Translations under genes and position numbers: made by a program
The notes under the pieces: model-generated
What the model saw: the letters and a program-made list of their open reading frames with translations, nothing else
Told to the model about the DNA's origin: nothing
The model's database searches: none
Part shown: positions 43,320-57,400 of the stretch, piece by piece
Numbering within the stretch: the first letter of the stretch is position 1
Layout: the number at the start of each line of letters is the position of its first letter
Origin: Lutraria lutraria
Taxonomy: Eukaryota > Mollusca > Bivalvia > Venerida > Mactridae
Direction: 5' to 3'
Length of the DNA: 64,000 nt
Assembly (NCBI GenBank): GCA_964023205.1
Contig: OZ026835.1
Span: 12,978,414 to 13,042,413, forward strand

Positions 43320-46300
43320 AGCTCATGATCCTTAATTATCAGTTAATAGCTGTTATTATAATTATACTGTAGTATGGTACCTAATTGTGATATTTTTCAG
43401 AGATGGTGTATTATTGTGAACTATAGTATAATCTTATTTTCTATATTTTCTTCCTATCATGCAGGCACAGTTTGTTTAAAACTTGCACAGTATTATTTTA
43501 TGTTTTGAATATTGTTTTATTTTTGCTACCGGTATTTTTTTTTATTATTTCACTATCTTCTATGATTAATACATTATGTGGTTTATCATTAATGCATTAT
43601 GTGTTTATGATAGATGCATCGTGTGGTTTGTGATAAATGTACAATGTGTTTATAATAAATGCGTTATTTGGTTTGCAATTAATACATTATATGGTTTATG
43701 ATTATTGCCAGCATTATAAATGCATCTACATTGTATTACCCGTACATGTAATGTTTTTTTTGTTGTTCATTCAATTTTTCTAAATATAATTAGTGTAGTT
43801 ATTGTTGCTTAGTTACTGCCTTAATAAATACTGTATGTTGATAGTTAATGATTGTGTTGAAATACTCACTTGGATGCTCAGAAATACAAATAATGAACTG
43901 TTTCTGCATAATTTGTCATGTTTTAATTAAGATTAAAAATTTTATGATACAATACATGTATTTCTTTTAATGTGTTCAAGTATTGTTTTAGCCAGCATTT
44001 GGTACACATTTTTTAATATCATTGAAGGAATTTAAAACAAAAATATTGATAGAAATGGTATGCATACTAAGTATTGGTATGATAAAAACATTCTATGGAA
44101 ATCTTATGCAAAATGTTTATGATTTTGGTTTAACAAGTTCAGTCTCCAAAAGTAAATGCGGAGGGCATTAATCATCCAATGTTTATATGCTAACTAATAT
44201 TCCTTCATACCAAATTATTTTTAATTTATACGAGGATTTTTTAAATTTTGTTCTACTTAGTTTCATAAGTAGCTAGTCATTCCATTACATTCTTAATATT
44301 GATATGTGATGTTATGATTTATACTTTTGTAAATACATGTACTGCAATACAAATGTGGTACTCAATTTCTTAACTTTGTCTGTAAGCCATAAATTTGTTT
44401 TATACTATAAGCTATCGCTGTCAATTCAAATACTTAAGTGAATTCCATTATGTTATTATTAATTAGTTTTACCCTTATTTTTGTATCATAATTAAATTGG
44501 TTTATTTATTTCTGCTATCTATCCTTCTTTGACATCGTAGAATGAATTTTGAAGGTGTAGTTATGTTAATTTCATTTAATGAAAATATGTTTTAAGACAA
44601 ACAATGCAAGTTTTTTATTCAGATGAGGCTATTAATTTTTAGGTAAATAATCTGTGTGTTAAGTTCTGTATGTCCTCTATGAAGTCTTTCTATGAATGAT
44701 GTGATATAACAGTCATGTACCTTAACACTAACTGTCTGACCCACATAGATTACGATAGGTCATTCCAAAATATTCAGCCTTTTAGAATGATGTATAAGTT
44801 TACTTTGATTAAACCATTTTTGTGTAAAAGTCTGGATGATTCATACATGTATAATAGTCCTCTGATTATCTGTGATTACAAACATATTTAAGAATTTACA
44901 ATGGAAATTCTAAGACAATTAATTATTTCTTTATCTGTATCACATTTATTATTATTAATGCTGAAGAATCACATTTGAATTATCTCGCTTAATTCCAAGC
45001 AGTCAGTGTTCAAGATATTATGTTTTTCTATTAAGAATACATGTCATGTGTATGATACATGTATACAATTATGCTTCCATAATTTGGCCTTATGCTTTGT
45101 CTGTTTTAATGTGTGGCAAAATATTTTATGTTGAAATGTTTGCAAATGTTTATGTATATAAATGTTGTAAATTTCCTGAAAAATCCATTGTCATTCCATA
45201 TTGTACATAACATTCTGTTACTTCTTTTTTGACTTCATTGTGAAGATCAGGGTATTACTTAAAAGGTTATTAATTTCATTAGGTAATTGAATTCATGGGA
45301 TTTAGATTTTAAGCTTACAGCCATGTTGGGATTTTAGCTTGTTTATGAATACTCTTAACAGTGTTCAGTTCTAGGTGATTGGTAAAAATAATTCTGATAG
45401 GTATGGGATTAGGGTCTAAAATGAAGGTAAATATGTCAACTTCTGTGAGTTCAACTAAAATCAAGATTCAGTCTAATTATGGGATTCACCCCTCCACTTA
45501 AAATTAACAGTAAAACACAGTAATAATGGAATAGTTTTCACCTGAACATGTCCTTTATTTCATTATAATGGGAATTATTCAGGTCCCCTTGAAATCACTG
45601 TAGCAGTGTTCTAATGTATTTAAGGAGTATAAAGGGGATTTCAAGTGTTTTTTTTCCAGTTTTCATATAGTATTATAAAGTTCATAGTATATTCATATAT
45701 ACAATGTTTTAAATGGATAAAAAATATCAATGGGTCATTACAAACATCATGTGGGGCTGGATTATTAACCAACAATTATAGTTTTTTTCTTACTGTGTAT
45801 GGTTTGTATGCTGTATAGGGTCATGTTCTGGTTGAGACAAGGGTTATTGTATCGTGTATCATGAATTCATTTTACTTAATCACTAGATTGAGGGTGAATG
45901 ATGTGATTGAAAACAATCTCTTAAATAGATTTGTAATGATTTGTTTCGCCAAGTTTTTCAAAAGAAACCCCAAAAATGATTTGCTCTTCCTTAATACATC
46001 CTAACTCAGTCATGCATGGGTTTCCTTAAGTGGTTTGAATTGCATCCGTGTGTAATTAAGATTTTTCTGATATTTGTTTACTGGCATACATAGGTGGCTA
46101 AATGACTTCATAAGTTGACTTCTTATTTATATTTCTTTACTGATTGATATTTCTTCTTTATATATCACTTAGTATGTATAAATAATATGGAATATATTTA
46201 TTTGTAATTTTATCGCAAATTCTAAGTACTGATATATAAATACAAATGTATATTCAAACAAATTAAGAGAGGCTTAATATATTCTGGGATAAAATGAACA

Positions 46301-46850
46301 TCATGGACTGAACAGTCTGATTTTAGTTTACAAACAATGCAGCACAATGAATAATATATCTGACATTGAGAGTTCAAAACCACTATACTAAAGAAAATGT
46401 GATATTTTTTGTATATATCATCAAAATACATTTTGTAATCAGAATTGATTTGTGGTGGATCACAATATACCTGTATGTTTTTGTTGTCTTTTGTGTAAAA
46501 ATACACATGTTGTTACAAAATAATAAAATATATACATGAAAAATAGTGTTTTTTTTTTTTTAATTTATTGTATACAAAATCTTAGACAATATTTTGTTGT
46601 CTAATTCCATTACATACACCACATTTTAAACATAATGCAAAATATCCAAATCATCATTTTTTTTAAATTTAACAACAAATACTAATTCAGTCAAATTATA
46701 CCAATTAAAATGTTTAGAAATTAATTATCATTGGAACATAATTTGACAAACAGTAATTATATTTGTATGATATTGTAGTAAATATCTTACCAGAAAGACT
46801 TAAGGTACTAAATAATCCCATTTCAATGTGTGTCAATCTTCAAATACATC
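43320..46850. other. Convergent intergenic spacer
   Basis: This is AT-rich sequence between the VPS13D 3' end and the end of the zinc-finger gene. A degenerate repeat of 'AATACATTATGTGGTTTAT' units occurs at 43565-43705. Otherwise I see no exon-like reading frame, RNA gene or clear mobile element. Confidence 0.6.
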
Positions 46851-46859
46851 ACAAAGACA

Positions 46860-46865
46860 TTTATT
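46860..46865 (-). terminator. Candidate poly(A) signal of the zinc-finger gene
   Basis: AATAAA on the minus strand (TTTATT on plus) lies about 140 nt after the stop at 47004. Other copies occur further on, for example near 46564. The choice is not testable from sequence alone. Confidence 0.35.
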
Positions 46866-47003
46866 TACAAGACACAATCCTGAACAAAATTATGGAAAAT
46901 TACATTATCTGACAATAAATAAGGAGACAAAAATTAGATAACAAAATAAATTTACTCTGTCATCTAGAAATTTAAAGTAATGACACTGAGAAGTTTCTAC
47001 CAA

Positions 47004-48491
47004 TCACTCATTTTGAGGCAGAGCTACTTCTACCTTATACACTTCCCCATTTATTTCAACATAATCACCAGTTGACAGCTGATTAATCTGTTCAGATGAT
47101 AACTGAATATCTTCAGTTCCTTCAGCAGAATGTTCCACACCACTAACTTCTAATGGTTCCAGAGTTACCTCACGAGGACCTACCTCACCATCGTTCATAA
47201 TCTCAGTGGCGGATATTTCAATAGGTGGATGAACTATTTCAGCTGTCATATCATTATCAATATTTTGTGTTTCCAGGATACCAGCTTGTTCAGCTAATGC
47301 TTGAAGTCCTTCGATTGCTTCAGCAGCTTCATGTTCTTGTACCGAAGCATGTAATGATGAAGAAATAGACACTTGTTGAACAGTTGTATCCTGTTCATGA
47401 CCTGAGTCTGATACCACATATGAACCCATTTCTTCAATTGGTATAATATTATCAATGTTGTCAATGGAGATTTTTTCAGCATGCAAATTAGCAGGATCAT
47501 CACTGGACTGTCGAATGAACTCTAGTTGTGTTACATCATCCATTGTTTGTGTTGTTACAATGTCTGACAAAGCAATCACATTAGTTTTACCCATGTCTGA
47601 ACCTTGAACCTGAGCTGCGTTACTGTCTAGAGTAACATAACAATTCAACCCATCATCTTTCATGATAATTTCAATTCCATGTTTCTTCTTCATATGCTGG
47701 AAGAGATTTCTACGTCTTGGATTCATGTATCTACACAAAACACAGGAATATACATGAGTGGGTGGGGAATGGTCCTGCATATTGTGCTTCCTCATATGTA
47801 CAAGCAGGTTCTTTTTACTATTTGTACGGAAGTCACAAACAACACACTGATAATCATTAGGACCTTCTTCTGGCATTATCTGTTTGTGTTGAGCATACAG
47901 ATGCTTATACAGGTTAATTAACTTAGCAAATTTCATTGAGCAATAATTACAGGCAAATATTTTATCTGTACTGGAGAAATCAGATTTTTCAAAAGGTCCA
48001 AATTCAGATTCATTCCCTGTTTCTGTACCAGAGGCTGTAGACTGAGTGGATCCAGCAAACAGGATTGAATCAGACCCTTGTTCTTCACTTTTACTTAACA
48101 ATGATCGTCTCTGACTACGTTCCACTTCTACTCCATGTTGAGATCTCATATGACGTAGAACATGTTCTTTCTGAGAGGCCCTATACTGACACATTCCACA
48201 CTGAAATGGACGTTCCTTAGTATGAATCAACATATGACGTCTTAGTCGACTCACACAGTCAGTTACAAAACTACAGTGTTCACAAAATAGTTTTAATTCA
48301 GGTCCATTCTTATGGAATTTCATATGTTGTTTCAGATCTTTTTTGCTCACTGTCATAAGACCACAAATGTCACATGTGAAAGCGTTAAGAGCTCCTTCAT
48401 GAGGCATGTGACGCCTTCGTATGTGTATCTTCAAGTCTGGATTCTCACTCGAACAAACATAATCACACAGCGGACATTTAACGTTCTTCTC
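47004..48491 (-). CDS. Zinc-finger gene: terminal exon with fingers 4-10 and acidic tail
   Basis: This single 1488-nt exon starts in phase 0 after TTTATTTGCAG and ends with TGA at 47004-47006. It encodes finger 4 ('VKCPLCDYVCSSENPDLKIH'), finger 5 ('FTCDICGLMTVSKKDLKQH'), finger 6 ('FCEHCSFVTDCVSRLRRH'), finger 7 ('FQCGMCQYRASQKEHVLRH'), finger 8 ('FACNYCSMKFAKLINLYKH'), finger 9 ('YQCVVCDFRTNSKKNLLVH') and finger 10 ('YSCVLCRYMNPRRRNLFQH'). Fingers 7 and 8 are separated by about 60 Ser/Glu-rich residues, so fingers 4-7 and 8-10 may act as separate units. Only the finger 6-7 linker resembles TGEKP ('TKERP'). The last 220 residues are strongly acidic and end 'DYVEINGEVYKVEVALPQNE', a small beta-hairpin-like tail. 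Confidence 0.95.
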   Translation of the reverse strand, partial: EKNVKCPLCDYVCSSENPDLKIHIRRRHMPHEGALNAFTCDICGLMTVSKKDLKQHMKFHKNGPELKLFCEHCSFVTDCVSRLRRHMLIHTKERPFQCGMCQYRASQKEHVLRHMRSQHGVEVERSQRRSLLSKSEEQGSDSILFAGSTQSTASGTETGNESEFGPFEKSDFSSTDKIFACNYCSMKFAKLINLYKHLYAQHKQIMPEEGPNDYQCVVCDFRTNSKKNLLVHMRKHNMQDHSPPTHVYSCVLCRYMNPRRRNLFQHMKKKHGIEIIMKDDGLNCYVTLDSNAAQVQGSDMGKTNVIALSDIVTTQTMDDVTQLEFIRQSSDDPANLHAEKISIDNIDNIIPIEEMGSYVVSDSGHEQDTTVQQVSISSSLHASVQEHEAAEAIEGLQALAEQAGILETQNIDNDMTAEIVHPPIEISATEIMNDGEVGPREVTLEPLEVSGVEHSAEGTEDIQLSSEQINQLSTGDYVEINGEVYKVEVALPQNE

Positions 48492-51400
48492 CTGCAAATA
48501 AAAGATTTGATGAGCAAAATAACCAAGTGCTTGACAGTGGGTAAAACGAAGTTAAATGCATTATGCATGGAAATTTATAAAATGAATCATGTCAAGATTT
48601 TCATATTATTATTAATTGTCAAGATGACTCTATTTTTTTCATAGTTCATAAGTCTGAATATAAAATTGACCTAGCAAATTCATTACTGAACTGTAAGTGT
48701 ACAACAAAGGACCTTCAATAAACACAGAATGGCATAAACTGCAATGCATGACTGAAAATCTTAAATTGGTACTAAATAATATTTCTTGTACAAAATACAG
48801 TCAAAACTCGTTATATCGAAGTTCGTGGGACTTGCCAAAATACTTCGATATAAACGAACTTCGATATAGGAATTTCGATACCCGTGTTTACATTTTAGAG
48901 CTAAAGTCAGTGTGTCGTAATTATAACGTAATCGTGTTATTTAGTGTACGGGATTGTAACGGGTTATAAGAATACGGCATTTATACCGGTACTTATACGG
49001 GTACTTTCGATATATTTATTTTGCTATGATGCACATCTCAAATATGCATAAGATAGTTTTAAATGAGCGTATAGCAGCATTAATAATAATTTGTTTCATC
49101 AACGAAAAGTTTGTATCAGTTTTATAATCGTGAGAATGGACACTAACATGTTTATACAGCTGTCAATAATTAAATATCGATTTTAAATTGTAAGACTTTG
49201 TTAGCGGAAAAGGTGCGAACTTTTCTTTTGTAAGTTGGCGACATAATTGGTTCGACATAGATGTTCACTTAATAGTTGAAAATATTTGGTTCGGACCGAA
49301 AATCTACTTCGATATATAAAAATATCGAGAACCGCGAATTCGATATACGTGCGTTTTTTTTAATATGTAATAAGAAGGAAAAATATCGGGACTTTATTTT
49401 TACTTCGATATAAGCGGGATTTCGATATAAGCGATTTCGATATAATGAGTTTCGACTGTAGTATGGGTTGTTGAAAATTAAAGAAAAAGCGCTATAAAAA
49501 AAATTATCTCCCCGGTTCAGTATGCAATATTTATGACAGTTCTTATCATGTCAATTTGCTAGCCTGCAATAGTATATCTGTGTCTAATCAATCTCATTAC
49601 AACAGCAAGTGGTCTAAATACAAGGACTGAACCAGCTCCAGATCATCCCATGTAGTTATATAGAAGGTGTAAAATTTTATTCATAAATTTACCTCATGTT
49701 TGTACTTCAAATGTCTTTCAAGGTGAATTTTCTGTCTGAACAACAAGTTACAATAATGACACTGAAAGTTTCTTATGTCATCATGAATCTGTAAATGTCT
49801 CTTCAGATTACTGCTTGTGGCTGCCTTGTATGAACACTTGGGACAAGCATGTGGTCGTATACCTAATAAAAAACATGTTATATCAAAACCATGATCAATT
49901 TCAAGAGTCAAATATGAAACACATTTATATTGTAGTAGTAGTGTGTATAGTACTTGTATTTATAAATCGGCTGTAATGTTAACAGCCCGATTACCTCCGT
50001 TGGTAGAGCATCTGACTTGCAAGCAGGATATCACAGTTTTGTGCTCCACATCAGGTACATTATTTCCCTAATATAAAATGACTGTCAAGATGTTAATCCG
50101 AGTATTGAAAATTTAACATTGAAATACAGCATCATAACAAATCATCAATTCCAGTAAGAAATGCTTGTGATATAATGAAAATCAATTTGGTATTAAAGGG
50201 ATTGATTTGAATGTTAATATTCAAATTACAAAACCATTAGATTGCTTTTGATTTGAATCTATGATAAGTTCTGATTGTCATTCTGGGCATCAAGAAAATG
50301 TCAAATATTTCATACCTTCACAAGAAAATAAGATAATGACAGTATTTTTTCTCATACTGGAACAGTAGAGGTGATAAACAGACGATGTATACTTACCCAA
50401 ATGTTTTCTTCTATGCTTCATCCAGTTTCCACGACGATCTGTCTTATGTCCACAGTCAATACAAATGTACATACCATCATTATCCAATGTAACAGCTTCC
50501 TGTTTGTATACAAATAAATACACATTCAAATTAATTAAATCATCTACTGATAAACAACACTTAATTTGGAGAAAATGAAAATCCATTAAACTAAAATATT
50601 TTTATCAAGTCATAACAATTCAAAATTTTCCGATATGTATTCAGTTAAGCAAATGCATTTTTTTTAAGATCAGGTTTTAGTATTTAGTAGAAAATTTAAT
50701 ATCAAAAAGTCTCCAACCCCAAGAGTTGTTTCTTTCTTAGATCTCCCATGAAGTTGCTTGATTTCAGTTCCCTCAGGTAAATGTACCACAATATACTCCT
50801 CGAGCTGCTGCCTCTGGATAAATACATTAAAAAACAACTTATTACAATTGTATTGAAATATGAACAAAAATATATCAGTTTGGCAGCAGGCTCTTCCTGT
50901 AATGCATTCAATAACAGAGCCTATGATTTATATATTAAGTATATTAACTTACTGTAAAGGAAATACAAACTTTTTTCATTAATCATCATTCTATTGATAT
51001 AACAGTAGGCTTCATAAATAGATCAAAACCAGTATAATTACATTAATGGGTAACACAGACAGGTCAAAGAATTATCAATAAGTTCCAAAACCAGACTTTC
51101 TATTCTAAACAATGATACAAAATTCTCTGTAAAGCTCTAGTATACTTAATACTTGTTAATATTTAGAAATATATCAACCTGATTTGTTTTATCATCTTTG
51201 CTTGGCAAAATTTCTTCTGATTCCTGAAAGAAATATCACAGATTACATTCTTTTACTTCAAAATGCTATATGCAAGAGAAACTATCTTAAAATGGCCTAG
51301 CTAATTATGACAGAAATCTAAAAATGAAGTATGAAAGGAAACATTGCAGATCAAGTTTTGTATATTTCTCTATGTGTTTATGTAACATGAAGCATAATGA

Positions 51401-54400
51401 ATCAGTTTGTAAAATGAATGACAAAAATATCACAGATATAATGTAACATTAAAGTACTGAAACAATCATGTGATACTGTCAATCTAATTTGATAAAAATA
51501 CACTGTGAGATACTTCCTAAAAATGACAAATTATAACACTGTTACATTTAGACTTGTAAGAATTTATAGTAATAATTCCATTTTAACAATATGACGAAAA
51601 ATACTTACCATTTCTTCCTCAAAACTGTCAGTTTCTGTTGCCTTAGTAACCATTAGTTTTGGATTTTCAGTTTCATCATTTTCTTTGGTGTAAGCACGTA
51701 CAGGAGTAATGTTGACAAATGGCAGTTTTTGAACAGGTGCAGCTTTCATATCAGTAGCTGAACTAGGAGGTCTACTTGGAAGATCATTATTTTGTTTACT
51801 ATGGATTTTCACTTTAATAACTTTCGGCATTTTACCGGCACCATGTGGAAGAGCTTTTCCTTCTTCATGAGTTGTCTCCACATGAACAACAACTGATCCA
51901 CTTTTCTGCTCGTAAGATTTCTCTGAAGTTTCACCCATCTCATCAGCAGCATGGTAATAGTTCATAGATTCAAGAAATATGTTGCCATCATTTTGTATAG
52001 GAATTAATGTCTGGGGGATTTCTTTCTCAGTAGTTTCTGTTGATGTTTCACCATCCCAGTCAACAGAATCCTTCACATCATTACTGCTTTCTAAATATAA
52101 GGAAAAAAAAATTTTTGCAACGTTAGTACAAGTCACAGATTTTTAAGGAACGAATTACTTCAATAGTGTTCATTTTTATTTATCAGTTGTATAGTGACGC
52201 ATTCGATAGCTAAGGTCATTTCAGAGTCACCCCAGAGAGAGAGGGGAGGTAAGTGTTAATCTTTAATAACTATGTTGTTCTAGTCAGACAGAATGGGTAA
52301 CTAACGATCATTCTTATATATTAATACAATTTGCAATAATCAGGATTTTAAAATTACTGGCAACAACTTGATCACGCATCTTGATAGAACTTTTCTTGTT
52401 AGTGAATTATGAAAGAATATTTCTTCAAATGTAATTTTATTCAATTCTTGACGTTTTAATGCCATCAGTCAGCAAACTATTGTAACAGTAAGCATTTAGA
52501 ACTTCATCAATAGATGATACAGATGATAGTTAAGTGGAATACTCACAATGAGGTTACATTATTACAGGAGTAGATTTAGTGACTTGGTGTGCGATTTTAC
52601 CATGTGATAATTCAAAAAGAAACTATCATTAAAACTTAAACTAAATAATTTTACCTATTTTTTCGATCTGCTGTACAACAGACTCATTTGCAGCAGATGC
52701 TACTTCAGACTGAATCAATGCAGTTGACACACCTGGATCAGACCTGATAACCACCTGATTGTCATTAGTAACAACAAGAGAACCAGTCAACAATTCTCCT
52801 GAAAAAAGGACAACAACTCAATCAGAACAAAATAAATCGGAAGGTGCTCTTTACAGGCTACAATTATATAACAAGGAAACCCCTGAATGAGTCATGAATA
52901 TTTTTAAGCACACCAGGAAGTAGACTGACTAAATGGCTTTAATACAATTTTTACAATGTTTACATGAAATACTTTAAAACACCTAAGACTCATGCTCATA
53001 GCAATAAGTCAATATGAAATTTGACAGAAAAATCTTTTACAGCAAACTGCGCATGCAATAACAAGTATCTGTCAGCAAATAACATAAGTAAGTAAAATGA
53101 CTATAATTTCATGAAGAAAGATAAATAACAACATCATTAAGACTGCATGCAACAATATAACTAATCATTTGCTTTCTTGCCAACAGTTTTATTAATTAGA
53201 AAAAAATATTCTTTTCGATCAAGGGGATACAACACATTTCAACAAATACACTACATACTAAATTAGTCGTAACTGATTTAACAAAATTTACCTGAGGTTG
53301 GGTCCAAAGTAAAGCCATCGCCATAAACCTCTTTGGTAAAAGCTTCAGTACTTATTTCAACAATTTGTGGTGGACTATTTGATATGACAGGTCGATCAAT
53401 ATATCCATGTGTGACTGTAACAAAATAAAATATATCAAATGACTGGTATAATAAGAACAATCATACAAACACATTGATTCTAATTGTTTGAGTAATTAGC
53501 TGGTGAACTGAACAAATGACAGTAAACATATTGATCATTTACTAATCATTCCCTTTTTTTTCACTAAGCATAACATCATACCAACAGCCCGGGCCATTTG
53601 TCTGCATTCCAGCTATCATTGTGGAGGAAGAGTCAAGGTTAACACCTAGTTAGACCAATCAACCTCTGTAAGCCAGCTGGATAGTTTCATCACATGTTAT
53701 AGGCTAGAATTAAAACTCAAGAGTGATAAGGTTTAATGATTACCGGTAAGTCAGATACCACAACCATAATGCAGGCCCCAAAATCATTTTTTTTTATACT
53801 CAATAGATATTGTTCTTAACACTTCCATGTATACATCTAGTACTTTAACCCATGATATACCTAATGGTTGCTCTATCTGAATTGGTTTACCATTCTCATC
53901 AGAAGTCTGTGTACCCTATAAAAAGCAAATTGTGATATTTGTATTCAAACAGTAGAGTTGTTAAATGAATGAATGGAACAGAAATTTAGAAACTTCAAAA
54001 TCAAGATTGATGAGGCAAAGTTGATCATTATTGATTATTTATGCCAATCTGATTTACTCTCATTATATGACTGATTCTGCTCTGTGTCATAAATACATAA
54101 CTAAATGTAATACAATGTATTGTAAAACATTTATTTGAAAAATGGTCTCTTTTAAAACTGGTCATTAATATTTCATCACATTATTACTTAGCGAAAGAAT
54201 CAGTTGACGCACTGATGTATGTTTTTTTGTACATTTTTCAACAATTTTCAGCTATTTAAGGCTGCCAATTCATCTCACAAGTTTCCCTACACTGTATTCT
54301 AACCGGTACTAATATACCCATCAACAAGGAACTGGTCACTTCTCCACATGTGGAGGAAATCGACATTTTTGTCAAATTTTCATGGAAGGGTATGACCTGC

Positions 54401-57400
54401 TGCAACAGGGAATCAAACCCAGATTGCCGAGTTACAAATCCAGTGCACTAACCACTGGACCATGGCCGCAGCTTACATATCAATGTACAGTCAATATTTG
54501 TCAGTAAATTTAAAGAACAAAAAATACCTATCAATGGCCACCATATCTACTTCAGGAAATAAATAATAAAATACCTCAGCAGCATTCATGATATTTTCAC
54601 TGGCATGTCTAGCATGATCATCGGTCAATGACTTCATTGTTGCACTGACAGTCTGTGTTACTGATGTACTAACTGCTGATAGAATTGTACCATCTGAAAC
54701 AGTTCAAAATATACATGAATACAAAAATGTAGGCACCAAAGCAAACAATAGGCTATTGCAAATAGTATATACCGGTACCTTGTGCAATGAAGAACAAATC
54801 CAGATTAATACCTTTGCCTATCCACAAACTGAAAACTCATAAAATGGTCAGTAGAAATACAATAAACGATAAATACTCTAAAAATTGGAATCTGACATTT
54901 TCAGAAAACAAAGAGAAATCTTCCCTTGGTGATTTTAATTTGTAACAAACTATAAAATACAACCTATCACCTTACATTTGGGGAAGCATTATTTAAGTTT
55001 AAATACAGACCACACAAAGCTGGGTGTTTACCTGATATTTGTTTTTTTTGACTGCCTGTCTCAATTCTTCCAGGAACTATTCTCTGTGGAAATGTCTGTC
55101 GTCCTGAGTGGATCCTACCATGAGGACCAATGGAGTATGGTTTATGTATAGGAACCATCTTATTATCTAATAAAACATACTCTATGGTAGAAGAAGGCTG
55201 ATGATGAGGTCTTTGTTCCTTATATTCAACAACCTGACACAGAGTGTTGGCTATTTTTTGTTCGAAAGGAACATTAGTCTCTGTGCTTGACTCTTCAACA
55301 GCACTAGCACTAATAGAGTTATCAATAGACATCTTTTGATTAATTTCAATGTTTGATTGCTCAGACATCGCAATGTATGTATTGTCTGCAGTGTCGTCTT
55401 CTCCATCTATTTCTTCTCCTATACCATCCATTGGTTCTACATCAGTACTCTGTACACTGTCAGCTACTTTCTCATTTTTATCATAATGCCCAATATCAGC
55501 AGCACTGACAGTGTCTACTGTTATACTATTTTTACCGTCTGGACCCGGTTTAGCTTTCACATAAACTATTTTAACATGTTGTCTTTTGTTTGTAGTGGAA
55601 TCATTAACACCAAATTCACTAACATTTCCTGAGGATGTAGGTAAAGGCAGATTTACTTCACTGGTTGAAACTTCTTGATTCTGAGATAGCATTTGAGCAC
55701 TTTGGTGTTTCTCTGGAGTATGAACAATCTGACCTGTTAGTACACCAGACTGCTGCATCCAAGGATATATTACTGATGCTGATGTCTTAATGGATTCAGA
55801 ACTGACTGCTTCAGCTTGTCTCGCCATTTTAGCCTTTTGGGCTTCCTTTTTGGACGTGTGTGTATGCGTAGGTGTGACAATCAGTTTTCTGGTCTTAAAT
55901 TTCCCAGTACTTGGTCCAAACACGATTGAAGAGCTTTTATTCTCAAATGCTTGTTCAAGACGAGCTCTGTACGGATCTTTTGGAATTATGATCTTACTTG
56001 CTGTTTTACCAGACTCATTTGGAATCAAAATAACTTGAGGCTCTGGTGTGGCACCACCAAAAGACACTACTTTCTGGTCATCTTTCAAAGGTACTGTTCC
56101 AGCACTTGCATCATTACTGACTTCTTGTTCCACTTCATGTTCAGAAACCACAGAAGACTCATTTTGAATCTGAATTATCTGTATACCTGAACTGGATTCA
56201 TCATTTACATGGTCAAAGTTGTGATCATTTGTTGAGCTAGGTAGTGTTTGTTCATTTTCTAGAGTCATCTGAGCAAATGTATCAATCTTGGTTTCTTCTG
56301 TAATAACCTCCTCAATAACATCAGTTGGTTCTTCCCTGGAACATAACAACAAAAATATGCTATAAATTATTAGATAATACATGTAGGAAGATTTACTTAG
56401 TTCCCCACCACTACATACCTGTCCTAACCCTAATTCCATCACCAACTTACTAATTACTTATTAACTTAATTAAACAATAATTTACAAGATTTTGAAAAAA
56501 GATGTAACGTGTACCGAGCGCAATACACTTATACAATAATCACCAACCCTATAACCGGGCTGTAACTCAATATATACAGTAAGATATACTAATTTTCCTT
56601 GGGCCTACCTTGGCTAATTGATTGGTAACAAAAACAATATACTATATATTTACAACGAATGGATGGAACTTCACTATATAACGTAATTCATTACACGGGA
56701 CCAAACTTATAAAACTAATGGCGTTCAACACGAACCACTATTCAGAACTACATGTATCCTCACATAGACTATCAACTACAGTCTAAATGAGTTAGAGCGT
56801 AACAAGAGTTGCGCCACAACTTATATACTACCAAGCTCGTAGCTGACGATAAGTTCCAACTCAGCTGTATCTTTCAACGACGACCCGGTATATCTACCAG
56901 CCTATACCTACTGTATAGAACTATATACCCTCAAATAGACTATCAACTACAGTCTAAATGAGTCAGAGCGCAATAAGATTTGCGCTACAACTTGTATACT
57001 ACAAACCAGTAGTTAACAATACAAGTTCCAACTCAGCTGTATCTTTCAACGACGACCCAGTATCTAGACTAGCTAATCTGTAACTCTCTCACGATAGCTA
57101 AGCTTTCTATGAGAACACGAGTAGACAGATTTCGTAGTTGTAATACCGACAAAGCCCCCGTCAATTGAAACAGTGATGTTGCTTTCACGTGAGTATAAAC
57201 GATACTAAAGAATTTCTCCTGCGAAAATGGTTTATATACCACCTGCAGCGCTTCGATTGGCTAATACCGTTCGGTAACTACCGCCAATCCTCGTATTTCT
57301 CCGTGACATATGCAAGCGCCTACCTTGCACAACTTTTAATAAGCGTTCAATAACTGAACTTCCGTGTACGAGTTTTCCATCACCCGTACGCTATAATATT

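Noticed and set aside
54967..55031. Extension of the large acidic exon beyond 55032
   Set aside because: The GTAAAC donor at 55031 joins in phase to exon 54693-54575; the extra residues before the stop are intron read-through.
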